From assembly GCA_022567815.1 (NCBI GenBank), contig JADFGI010000177.1, positions 1 to 6,627 of the forward strand: a stretch of DNA of 6,627 bases, given 5' to 3'. Every line of letters starts with the position of its first letter. The stretch's first letter is position 1. Source of the DNA: Nitrospinota bacterium. GTDB taxonomy: Bacteria > Nitrospinota > Nitrospinia > Nitrospinales > VA-1. Made by a program: the position numbers and the translations under genes. Positions 1 through 6,627 of the stretch are shown piece after piece. A model generated the notes under the pieces. The model worked only from the letters and a program-made list of their open reading frames with translations. It searched no databases and was not told the DNA's origin.

Positions 1-754
1 AAAAGTTATCCGGGAAGCGGCAAACCACAAATTTGGCTGGATGAGTTTGCGGGATATCATCGCAAAATCCAGCAACATCGGCTCTATAAAAATCGCCCAA
101 CAGCTGGGAGAACAAAACTTTTACAACTATATACGGAAATTTGGTTTCGGCAAAAAAACCGGGATCGATCTTCCGGGTGAATCCTCCGGGCAATTAAAGA
201 AACCATCCCGCTGGTCGAAGTTATCCCTCGCTTCAATTTCATTTGGACAGGAAATTGGCGTCACCCCCCTTCAGATGGCGATGGCCATGAGCGCAATCGC
301 CAATGGGGGAAACCTGATGTGGCCGCATATTACCAAAACGATTTTAAAAAACGGTGAGGTGGAAAAAACCTTCAAACCCAAAATAATCCGCAGGGTCCTC
401 TCCGAAAAAACCAGCCGGCAAATGATCGAAATATTGAAAAACACTGTCAAGAACGGAACTGGAGGTCCCGCCGCTGTCCCAGGATTTGCAACAGCGGGTA
501 AAACAGGGACTGCGCAAATATACGACCACGCCTTAGGCTCTTATTCGAAAAATAAATACCTTTCTTCTTTTGTAGGATTTGTCCCGGCAGACGCGCCTAA
601 AATAGTGGTTCTGGTGATGATTGAAAATCCCCGGAAAAGTCACTGGGGAGGCAAGGTAGCGGGACCGGTATTTCGGGAAATTTCCAGGGAAGTCTTGCGC
701 TATCTCAACGAACCTGCAAAGGGCGAGCGGGTCTTTTTTCTCAATCACGTCTGA
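1..754 (+). CDS. ftsI: Septal peptidoglycan D,D-transpeptidase FtsI (PBP3), C-terminal part, 5' end cut by window
   Basis: This is the C-terminal half of a class B penicillin-binding protein, which cross-links peptidoglycan stem peptides at the septum on the outer side of the inner membrane. The frame is open from base 2, giving about 250 visible residues; the ATG at 41 is internal, not the start. Seen directly: the SxN motif as SSN (68-76), the FGFGKKTGIDLPGE segment, the SFGQEIGVTPLQMA stretch, and the KTGT active-site motif (500-511) inside a typical GFATAGKTGTAQ context. The SxxK motif carrying the nucleophilic serine, the N-terminal membrane anchor and the dimerisation domain must lie upstream of the window. 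The protein ends about 80 residues after KTGT, with no PASTA repeats, as in proteobacterial FtsI. Its place directly before murE favours FtsI over the elongation enzyme PBP2. Its TGA stop shares one base with the murE ATG (TGATG). Confidence 0.95.
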   Translation, partial: KVIREAANHKFGWMSLRDIIAKSSNIGSIKIAQQLGEQNFYNYIRKFGFGKKTGIDLPGESSGQLKKPSRWSKLSLASISFGQEIGVTPLQMAMAMSAIANGGNLMWPHITKTILKNGEVEKTFKPKIIRRVLSEKTSRQMIEILKNTVKNGTGGPAAVPGFATAGKTGTAQIYDHALGSYSKNKYLSSFVGFVPADAPKIVVLVMIENPRKSHWGGKVAGPVFREISREVLRYLNEPAKGERVFFLNHV

Positions 755-2322
755 TGGAAACCATTGAGTGTAAGAATGTTTTGACTTTTTCACAGAAAAT
801 TCCGGCAATCGTGAACAAGAAACGAATCAGCAAACTATCTCAATTGATCAAAGGATTTCCCGTTCTCAATGTCATGGGAACATTGGAAAAAGAAATTTCA
901 TCCATCGCATTCGATTCCAGAAAGGTGGAAACTGGAAGTTTGTTTGTCGCCATTCCTGGACTGAAGCAAGACGGCAGTCGGTTTATTCAGGACGCCATTG
1001 GACGGGGAGCCGTCGCGTTCATCACCGAATTGCCACTCGATCAATTAAGTGCACTGGGCTTGGTATCGAACGGTCTGACCGCTATTTGCGTTGAGGACAG
1101 CCGCCGGTCCCTGGCATGGGTCAGTGCCGCTCACTATGGACATCCATCGCGGAGCATGAATCTTGTCGGCATCACGGGAACCAACGGCAAGACCACTTTG
1201 ACTTATATTTTGGAAACCCTGTACCAAACGCGAGGCGTAAAAACCGGTGTGATCGGAACGATCAATTACCGCTACGGCAATTTCCAGGCGCCGGCATCCG
1301 TAACCACCCCGGAATCCCTGGACATCAACCGAATGCTGGCAGATATGGCCGAATACGGAATCCAGGATTGTTTCCTTGAAGTTTCCTCGCATTCCCTGGC
1401 CTTGAGACGAGTGGCTGAGATGCATTTTTCCTTGGGTATCTTTACCAATTTGAGCAGAGACCATCTCGATTTCCACACCGACATGGATGATTATAAAAAC
1501 ACCAAGAAAAAATTATTCCAGGACAATGTCATGGAAAAACAAATCATCAACATCGATGATCCGACAGGGCAGGAAATCGTCAACGAAACCACCCGGCCCA
1601 CCCTGACCACTGGAATCGATCATGCCGCTGACATCCGGGCGGAACATTGCTCCCTTTCCAAGACCGGAAGCAAATTCACGCTCAAAACTCCTTCGGGGAG
1701 CCGGGAAATACACACCCGGCTTCTTGGCAGGCATAACATTTATAATCTCCTTAGTGGCGCGGGGGCGGCCTATGCCCAGGGATTCTCGCTGGACGAGATC
1801 CAACAGGGACTCCAGGCCATAACCCATATTCCGGGGAGGTTCGAACGCATCGATTGCGGCCAGGATTTTTCGGTTGTGGTGGATTACGCGCACACTCATG
1901 AAGCATTGGCAAAGGTCCTGACTGCCACCAGGGCGCTGACTTTAAAAAACGTCATCGTTGTGTTCGGTTGCGGCGGAGACCGTGACCGGGGCAAGCGAAA
2001 AGAAATGGGACGCGTGGCTCTGGAGTTGGGCGATTTCACCGTCATCACTTCCGACAACCCCAGAACCGAGGATCCTGAACGGATCATCGAAGACATCCTT
2101 AAGGGAGTTCCGGCTGGGTCCAAAAAATCCCAGGACTACATCGTTATCGCCGACCGTAAAAAGGCGATTGAATATGCAATAGACAATGCCCGTTCAGGCG
2201 ATCTCGTTTTGATCGCGGGAAAAGGCCATGAAAATTATCAAATCCTCAATTCCGGAACCATTCATTTTGACGACCGGGAGATCGCCGTCAACTTACTAAA
2301 CCAAAGGATGAGCTGTGATTGA
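754..2322 (+). CDS. murE: UDP-MurNAc-L-Ala-D-Glu:meso-diaminopimelate ligase MurE
   Basis: This cytoplasmic ATP-dependent amide ligase adds the third residue of the peptidoglycan stem peptide. In the 522-residue product I see DSR of the UDP-binding domain (54-56), the ATP P-loop GITGTNGKTT (139-148), TTPES (184-188), EVSSHSL (209-215), NLSRDHLDFH (232-241), a lysine (K251) aligned with the carbamylated lysine of the family, GRHNIYN (325-331), HIPGRFE (358-364), VDYAHT (376-381), GCGGDRDRGKR (405-415), DNPRTEDP (434-441) and GKGHE (489-493). DNPR is the known signature for meso-diaminopimelate rather than lysine. The start at 754 is chosen for the TGATG overlap with ftsI; no clear Shine-Dalgarno precedes it. 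It gives an N-terminus about 25 residues longer than usual before the conserved KLSQLIKG block. An in-frame GTG at 811 would fit the family length better (503 residues) but also lacks a good ribosome site. Confidence 0.97.
   Translation: METIECKNVLTFSQKIPAIVNKKRISKLSQLIKGFPVLNVMGTLEKEISSIAFDSRKVETGSLFVAIPGLKQDGSRFIQDAIGRGAVAFITELPLDQLSALGLVSNGLTAICVEDSRRSLAWVSAAHYGHPSRSMNLVGITGTNGKTTLTYILETLYQTRGVKTGVIGTINYRYGNFQAPASVTTPESLDINRMLADMAEYGIQDCFLEVSSHSLALRRVAEMHFSLGIFTNLSRDHLDFHTDMDDYKNTKKKLFQDNVMEKQIINIDDPTGQEIVNETTRPTLTTGIDHAADIRAEHCSLSKTGSKFTLKTPSGSREIHTRLLGRHNIYNLLSGAGAAYAQGFSLDEIQQGLQAITHIPGRFERIDCGQDFSVVVDYAHTHEALAKVLTATRALTLKNVIVVFGCGGDRDRGKRKEMGRVALELGDFTVITSDNPRTEDPERIIEDILKGVPAGSKKSQDYIVIADRKKAIEYAIDNARSGDLVLIAGKGHENYQILNSGTIHFDDREIAVNLLNQRMSCD
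2303..2308 (+). promoter_or_regulatory. Ribosome binding site of murF
   Basis: AAAGGA, matching the AAGGA core of the Shine-Dalgarno sequence, lies 6 bases before the GTG at 2315. It sits inside the last codons of murE and decides the GTG as the murF start. No in-frame ATG lies nearby that would keep the conserved N-domain. Confidence 0.7.
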
Positions 2323-3733
2323 AAGTAACGCACAGGAATGTTTGCGGGTCTTGCGCGGAAACCTCCTTTCAGGACGCGAGTCGGTGGCCTTCAAAGGCGT
2401 GTCCATCGACTCCCGTACCCTGCAGGCGGGGCAACTGTTTTTCTGCATCCTGGGCCCAACCTTCGACGGCCACGCTTTCATCCGGCAAGCGGTGGAGAAA
2501 AAAGCCGCCGGGATTATTCTTTCAGACAAGGAGCGACTGCCGTCGTCGCCCACTCTTTCCGGTCAGGAAGATAACGCTCCTTTTATTATCCGTGTGGACG
2601 ATACCTTGTCCGCACTGCAAGACCTGGCCCGCTTTCACAGGCGGCGGTTGCCCGTTCGCGTGGTCGGCGTCACGGGAACCAACGGAAAATCCACAACCAA
2701 GGAAATGATCGCGGCTATCGCGGAAACAACCTTTAAAACCCTGAAGACACGAGGCAACTTGAACAACCACATTGGTCTGCCCCTCAACGTTTTGCAACTG
2801 GACGCCTCGCATGAAGTGGCCGTGCTGGAGATGGGTATGAGCGCGGCGGGCGAAATCAGGCTACTGGCGGACATCGCCAAACCCGATATCGGGGTCATCA
2901 CCAATATTTCCGAGGGCCATCTGGTCCAATTGAAAACCTTGAAAAACGTGCAGGCGGCCAAGGGCGAGCTGTTCGATTCTCTGGATGACGAAGGAACCGC
3001 CATTATCAATGCGGATGACCCGCTGGTGCTGGAACTGGCAACATCGCTTAGGACCGCAGTCAAACGAGCCACCTTCGGCATCAACAACCCAGCGGACGTG
3101 AAGGCGCACGACATACAAGCCACGGGCAGGGGCCATGATTTCACCGTTTCCCTGTTTGGCAACGCCTTCCCGGTACAGCTCCCTTTTCTGGGATTCTGCA
3201 ATATCTACAACGCCTTGGCGGCGGTGGCCACCGGGCACTCCCTGGGAATCGGGACAGCGGACATTAAGGCGGGTCTGGCCAATTGCAAACTGCTTTCCCA
3301 CCGTTATGAAATTTTTCAGCACGATTCCAAAACGATCATCAACGATGCCTACAACGCAAATCCAAAATCGATGCGGGAAGCCCTCGCCACGCTGGCTGAA
3401 TACCCCTCTTCCGGACGCAGGATTTTTGTTATCGGAGACATGCTGGAACTGGGCGACTTGTCTTCATCGGCACACACCCGCCTCGGAAATGAAATCGCCA
3501 AACAACCCATCGACATGTTGGTCACCGTGGGCGAACTGACTGCGTTGACCGCTCAGGGAGCCCGTGCCGGCGGCATGAAGGGAGACCGCATCATCGTCTT
3601 TGACACGCGTGCGGAGGCTTCTGAATTTTTGAGGGAAAACACCCGGCATGGAGACTGCCTTTTGTTTAAGGGCTCTCGCGGGTCAGGAATGGAAATGGTC
3701 TTGCAAGAATGGATTCACCCTGAGGCAATTTAG
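2315..3733 (+). CDS. murF: UDP-MurNAc-tripeptide:D-alanyl-D-alanine ligase MurF
   Basis: MurF completes the cytoplasmic precursor by adding the D-Ala-D-Ala dipeptide in an ATP-dependent step. The 472-residue product has the three-domain Mur ligase pattern: IDSR in the UDP-binding N-domain (31-34), P-loop GVTGTNGKSTTKE (118-130), the MurF-typical GNLNNHIGLP (147-156) and EMGMSAAGEI (172-181), TNISEGHL (196-203), AKGELF with the presumed carbamylated lysine at 216, NADDP (232-236), then the C-domain with DAYNANPKSM (344-353), GDMLELG (374-380) and KGSRGSGME (452-460). Length is normal. Translation starts at a GTG lying 8 bases inside the end of murE, preceded by AAAGGA at 2303-2308, so translation is probably coupled to murE. 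The segment after TNISEGHL reads LVQLKTLKNV rather than the more usual glycine-containing FGS-type stretch, a mild variation that need not affect function. Confidence 0.97.
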   Translation: MIESNAQECLRVLRGNLLSGRESVAFKGVSIDSRTLQAGQLFFCILGPTFDGHAFIRQAVEKKAAGIILSDKERLPSSPTLSGQEDNAPFIIRVDDTLSALQDLARFHRRRLPVRVVGVTGTNGKSTTKEMIAAIAETTFKTLKTRGNLNNHIGLPLNVLQLDASHEVAVLEMGMSAAGEIRLLADIAKPDIGVITNISEGHLVQLKTLKNVQAAKGELFDSLDDEGTAIINADDPLVLELATSLRTAVKRATFGINNPADVKAHDIQATGRGHDFTVSLFGNAFPVQLPFLGFCNIYNALAAVATGHSLGIGTADIKAGLANCKLLSHRYEIFQHDSKTIINDAYNANPKSMREALATLAEYPSSGRRIFVIGDMLELGDLSSSAHTRLGNEIAKQPIDMLVTVGELTALTAQGARAGGMKGDRIIVFDTRAEASEFLRENTRHGDCLLFKGSRGSGMEMVLQEWIHPEAI

Positions 3734-3741
3734 CATAAATT

Positions 3742-4827
3742 ATGTTTTATCATTTTTTCTATCCACTCAGTTCAGACTATCCCATATTCAACGTGTTCCG
3801 GTACATCACATTCCGGGCGGCATATTCCGGGGTGACCGCGCTCGTGCTCAGTTTGATTCTTGGGACTTACATGATCCGCTTACTGCAGAAATACCAGATC
3901 GGTGAAAAGATACGCAAACACGGTCCACAGCACCACAACGTCAAATCGGGAACGCCCACGATGGGAGGGGTGCTCATCCTTTTTACCTTTTTGTTATCTA
4001 CCCTGCTTTGGGCCAATTTATCCAACAGTTACATCTGGATCATTATTTTTTCCGCGGTGGGATTTGGAGCGGTTGGTCTTTATGACGATATTGTCAAACT
4101 CAAAAGCGGCGATGGTTTGTCCGTTAAAGCAAAACTTCTATGCCAAACCCTGTTGGCCCTGGCCATCGGCATTTATCTGGTTTATTTCGATCCTTCCCGG
4201 ACGGAGTACGCCACAACACTTTCCGTACCCTTCTTTAAGCAATTGCAACCGGACCTGGGGATCGGCTACCTCTTCTTCATTGTCTTCATCATCGTTGGAA
4301 CATCAAACGCCGTCAACCTGACCGACGGATTGGACGGCCTGGCCATAGGCCCCATCATCATCGCCACGCTCACCTATACCGGGATTGTTTACCTGAGCGG
4401 GCATTTCAAGTTCGCCGAATATCTGGACATTCAACACATCCGCGAAGCAGGAGAGATGACCATTGTGTGCACAGCCGTTATAGGGGCCAGCCTGGGGTTT
4501 CTCTGGTACAACTCCTATCCAGCGCAAGTGTTTATGGGAGATGTCGGTTCCTTGTCTCTCGGCGGCATCCTGGGAACCATCGCCGTAATCGTCAAACATG
4601 AACTGCTTTTGATCCTGGTGGGGGGAATTTTTGTGATCGAAGCGCTTTCCGTCATCATCCAGGTCGGCTATTTCAAATACAGCGGCGGCAAGCGCGTCTT
4701 TAAAATGGCGCCTTTGCACCATCATTTTGAACAATCGGGCTGGGCCGAACCCAAGGTCATCGTCCGTTTCTGGATCATTGCCGTTGTCCTGGCGATGATC
4801 GGATTGAGCACCCTTAAATTGCGCTGA
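3742..4827 (+). CDS. mraY: Phospho-N-acetylmuramoyl-pentapeptide transferase MraY
   Basis: MraY is the integral membrane enzyme that transfers phospho-MurNAc-pentapeptide from UDP to undecaprenyl phosphate, making lipid I on the cytoplasmic face. The 361-residue product is hydrophobic throughout, consistent with the ten membrane helices of the family. Motifs: NVFRYITFR (17-25), GPQHHNVKSGTPTMGG (61-76), the aspartate pair in LYDDIVK (D115, D116), NAVNLTDGLDGLAIGP (189-204), YNSYPAQVFMGDVGS (256-270) with the third conserved aspartate at 267, and APLHHHFE with the histidine triad (326-328). These acidic residues fall at the same numbers as I recall for the E. coli enzyme, so the ATG at 3742 is very likely right. 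The nearest purine-rich ribosome-site candidate, GAGG at 3722-3725, is 16 bases upstream and far from ideal; ribosomes finishing murF 8 bases earlier may re-initiate. Confidence 0.98.
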   Translation: MFYHFFYPLSSDYPIFNVFRYITFRAAYSGVTALVLSLILGTYMIRLLQKYQIGEKIRKHGPQHHNVKSGTPTMGGVLILFTFLLSTLLWANLSNSYIWIIIFSAVGFGAVGLYDDIVKLKSGDGLSVKAKLLCQTLLALAIGIYLVYFDPSRTEYATTLSVPFFKQLQPDLGIGYLFFIVFIIVGTSNAVNLTDGLDGLAIGPIIIATLTYTGIVYLSGHFKFAEYLDIQHIREAGEMTIVCTAVIGASLGFLWYNSYPAQVFMGDVGSLSLGGILGTIAVIVKHELLLILVGGIFVIEALSVIIQVGYFKYSGGKRVFKMAPLHHHFEQSGWAEPKVIVRFWIIAVVLAMIGLSTLKLR

Positions 4828-4830
4828 AAA

Positions 4831-6165
4831 ATGGACCTTAATAATAAAAAAATAACCGTGATCGGTATGGGGCGTTCAGGCATCGCTTCGGCAAATTTCC
4901 TGGCAGGCAGAAAGGCCCAGGTGACTCTCATCGATCACAAGGAACGAAAAGACCTGGAGGAGGCAATCGCTCAGTTGAATCCATCGGTGCAAATAAATTT
5001 CGGGGCAGACGCCCTGCCGGGCAATGAGGAGCTAGTCATCCTCAGTCCGGGAGTCGATATCCATTCTTCCTTTCTGGAACCAACCCGGCGACGCGGTATC
5101 CCCATTTGGAGTGAAATCGAGTTGGCCAGCCGGTTCACCTCCACTCCCATCATCGCAATTACAGGGACCAATGGGAAATCGACCTGCACAACGTTGATCG
5201 GGAAAATATTACAGAGGGCCGGAAAAAAGGTTTTGGTCGGAGGCAACATCGGGATTCCCTTTATCTCTTTTGTCGATCAAAAGGAGATTGATTTTCTGGT
5301 TCTGGAAATTTCCAGTTTTCAACTGGAGGCAATTGAGAATTTCCAACCCAAAATCAGCATCGTGTTGAATATCACTCCAGATCATTTAGACCGGCACAAA
5401 ACTATGGGAGCGTATATCGCGCTCAAGGCAAGAATCAATGAAAACCAAACGGCAAACGATTATTGTCTCTTAAACATGGACGATGCCAATACAAAACATC
5501 TTGGAAAAAACTCATTGGCGCAAAAGTTTTATTTCAGCACCAGGGCCAAGGGCGATCAGGGCGCATTTTTAATGGGAAACAATCTCATGCTCCGCAAGCA
5601 TGGAACCGAAAAGACAATATGCGCCATTGAGGACTTGAATCAAGTCATGCAATGGCAGGTGGAAAATGTTCTTGCGGCATCTCTTGCCTGTTCCCTCCTC
5701 GACATCTCGGCGGAATCTATAGCGGAATCTCTTCAACAATTTACTGGCATGGAACACCGCATGGAATGGGTGCGGACTTTTCGCGGAATCGACTTTGTAA
5801 ACGATTCCAAGGGAACCAACGTGGGAGCTGTCCAGAAATCCCTGGAATCCTTGAACCGCCCGGTCGTGTTGATTGCCGGAGGAAAAGACAAGGGCTCCGA
5901 TTTCCTGCCGTTGAAGCAGACGCTCAAAAAAAAGGTAAAACATTTGATCCTGATGGGAGAAACCCGATCCAAGTTTCGGCAGATTCTCAACGGATCCTTC
6001 AGCTATGAAGAAGTAAACAATATGGAGGAGGCCGTGCGTCAGGCGGTGGACAAAGCGGTGGCGGGGGATGTGATTCTGCTTTCGCCAGCCTGCGCCAGTT
6101 TTGACATGTTCATCGATTACGCCGATCGTGGGAACCAGTTTAAAACCATTGTCCAACAGCTTTAA
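4831..6165 (+). CDS. murD: UDP-MurNAc-L-alanine:D-glutamate ligase MurD
   Basis: MurD adds D-glutamate to UDP-MurNAc-L-Ala in the cytoplasm, using ATP. The 444-residue product shows a Rossmann-like N-domain with GMGRSG (12-17) and SPGV (72-75), P-loop TGTNGKST (111-118), GGNIG (137-141), EISSFQLE (159-166), NITPDHLDRH (180-189), K199 aligned with the carbamylated lysine of the family, then MEHRME (307-312), NDSKGTN (324-330), GGKDKG (350-355) and the C-terminal SPACASFDMF (418-427). Length matches the family. The ATG lies only 3 bases after the mraY stop and has no clear Shine-Dalgarno, so it probably depends on ribosomes coming from mraY. A run of eight A at 5926-5933 encodes two lysines and part of a third; slippage there would truncate the protein before SPACASFD. 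Confidence 0.97.
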   Translation: MDLNNKKITVIGMGRSGIASANFLAGRKAQVTLIDHKERKDLEEAIAQLNPSVQINFGADALPGNEELVILSPGVDIHSSFLEPTRRRGIPIWSEIELASRFTSTPIIAITGTNGKSTCTTLIGKILQRAGKKVLVGGNIGIPFISFVDQKEIDFLVLEISSFQLEAIENFQPKISIVLNITPDHLDRHKTMGAYIALKARINENQTANDYCLLNMDDANTKHLGKNSLAQKFYFSTRAKGDQGAFLMGNNLMLRKHGTEKTICAIEDLNQVMQWQVENVLAASLACSLLDISAESIAESLQQFTGMEHRMEWVRTFRGIDFVNDSKGTNVGAVQKSLESLNRPVVLIAGGKDKGSDFLPLKQTLKKKVKHLILMGETRSKFRQILNGSFSYEEVNNMEEAVRQAVDKAVAGDVILLSPACASFDMFIDYADRGNQFKTIVQQL

Positions 6166-6211
6166 AAATGTCCAGCAGAACCGTATTTTATTTTGTAAGG
6201 AACAAGGCATC
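6166..6211 (+). other. Gap between murD and ftsW, no terminator seen
   Basis: This 46-base A+T-leaning gap is the longest non-coding stretch in the window. I see no hairpin followed by a T run and no convincing -35/-10 pair. The only evident signal is the ribosome site near its end. An ATG at 6168 opens only 15 codons in another frame, without a ribosome site, and is probably not a gene. Confidence 0.6.
6196..6201 (+). promoter_or_regulatory. Ribosome binding site of ftsW
   Basis: TAAGGA, a good Shine-Dalgarno match, ends 10 bases before the TTG at 6212. A second, weaker AAGG (6204-6207) lies 4 bases before the same TTG. No ATG or GTG is at a suitable distance, so these sites support TTG as the start codon. 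Confidence 0.6.
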
Positions 6212-6627
6212 TTGAGTCAATCGAACACAAAACATCAGGGCTGTGATTTACTTCTCTGCATCACCGTTGCGATTCTGGTTCTTTTCGGCCTCGTCATGGT
6301 GTTCAGTTCAAGCGCAGTCTATGCCCTGGAAAAGCATCACGACTCCCTTTACTTTCTAAAGCGACAGTTTATTTGGCTGGTTCTTGGATGCGGAGTTCTA
6401 TGGTGCGCCCGAAAAACCAATTACCATTATTTGGAGCGATTCACCTATCCGGTCATGCTGGTGACATTAATTCTCCTATTAGCCGTGATGTTTACCGGAT
6501 TGGGCTTGGAAAGTGGCGGGGCCCGGAGGTGGCTGGATTTGGGTTTTTTTACATTTCAACCGTCCGAGCTTGCCAAGTTCGCCCTGGTTTTGTTCATGGC
6601 AAAATCCCTGGTCAAACGTGCTGATAA
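6212..6627 (+). CDS. ftsW: Septal peptidoglycan glycosyltransferase FtsW (SEDS family), N-terminal part, 3' end cut by window
   Basis: FtsW is the multi-pass SEDS protein that polymerises lipid II into glycan strands at the septum, working with FtsI. The frame stays open to the window end, giving 138 complete codons. Visible features: a short polar N-terminus (1-11), a first membrane helix (about 12-36) running into FSSSAVYAL, then FLKRQFIW (48-55) opening the second helix, a third helix (about 78-96), and the family signature GARRWLDLG with QPSELAKFA (103-124). The TTG at 6212 is chosen because it has a Shine-Dalgarno and gives the full first helix; the first in-frame ATG, at 6296, would start inside that helix, and no ATG or GTG occurs in frame between murD and 6212. 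Position after murD argues for FtsW rather than the related RodA. The remaining helices and C-terminus lie beyond the window. Confidence 0.93.
   Translation, partial: MSQSNTKHQGCDLLLCITVAILVLFGLVMVFSSSAVYALEKHHDSLYFLKRQFIWLVLGCGVLWCARKTNYHYLERFTYPVMLVTLILLLAVMFTGLGLESGGARRWLDLGFFTFQPSELAKFALVLFMAKSLVKRAD

Noticed and set aside
781..809. TTGACT resembling a -35 box near the start of murE
   Set aside because: At a spacing of 17 bases the -10 position reads GGCAAT, a poor match, and the site is inside the coding frame. A similar TTGACT at 1198 also lacks a matching -10.
2635..3201. A 188-codon open frame on the minus strand opposite murF
   Set aside because: Its product is rich in Ser, Ala and Pro with no family signature, as expected from reading a coding strand backwards; murF itself accounts for this DNA.
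5569..6210. A 213-codon open frame on the minus strand opposite murD
   Set aside because: It lies wholly antisense to a well-conserved gene, shows no recognisable domain or clear ribosome site, and its openness follows from the codon pattern of murD.
6168..6215. Tiny ATG-started frame of 15 codons between murD and ftsW
   Set aside because: No Shine-Dalgarno precedes it, the product has no recognisable character, and it overlaps the better-supported ribosome site and start of ftsW.
1..6627. Possible novel system, mobile element or horizontally acquired insert
   Set aside because: Every gene is a standard dcw member in its usual order, junctions are tight, and there are no foreign genes, terminal repeats, arrays or breaks in gene order.

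Overview
This window is a stretch of a bacterial division and cell-wall (dcw) cluster. All genes are on the + strand, in the order ftsI (3' part) - murE - murF - mraY - murD - ftsW (5' part). Both outer genes are cut by the window edges. The four inner genes are complete, intact and of normal length for their families.

Layout: ftsI ends at 754 and shares one base with murE (754-2322). MurE overlaps murF (2315-3733) by 8 bases. An 8-base gap precedes mraY (3742-4827), a 3-base gap precedes murD (4831-6165), and a 46-base gap precedes ftsW, which probably starts at a TTG at 6212 and runs off the end. There is no gene-free stretch longer than 46 bases. I see no convincing promoter, terminator, RNA gene, repeat array or mobile element. 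The spacing implies one polycistronic transcript with much translational coupling or re-initiation.

How the genes work together: MurD, MurE and MurF add D-Glu, the third residue (meso-diaminopimelate, judged from the DNPR motif of MurE) and D-Ala-D-Ala to the UDP-MurNAc peptide in the cytoplasm. MraY moves the finished phospho-MurNAc-pentapeptide onto undecaprenyl phosphate to make lipid I at the inner face of the membrane. FtsW (SEDS glycosyltransferase) and FtsI (class B transpeptidase) use the resulting lipid II to build septal wall at division. MurC and MurG, which are also needed, would be expected downstream of ftsW, outside the window.

Organism: a diaminopimelate-type bacterium, most likely Gram-negative, with a balanced base composition by eye and use of GTG and TTG starts. 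The gene order and the protein style would suit a deltaproteobacterium-like or Nitrospinota-like lineage, but that placement is a weak impression and not shown by the sequence. This is an ordinary conserved region and I found no undescribed system in it. The points worth a second look concern start sites, coupling and a slippage-prone run.
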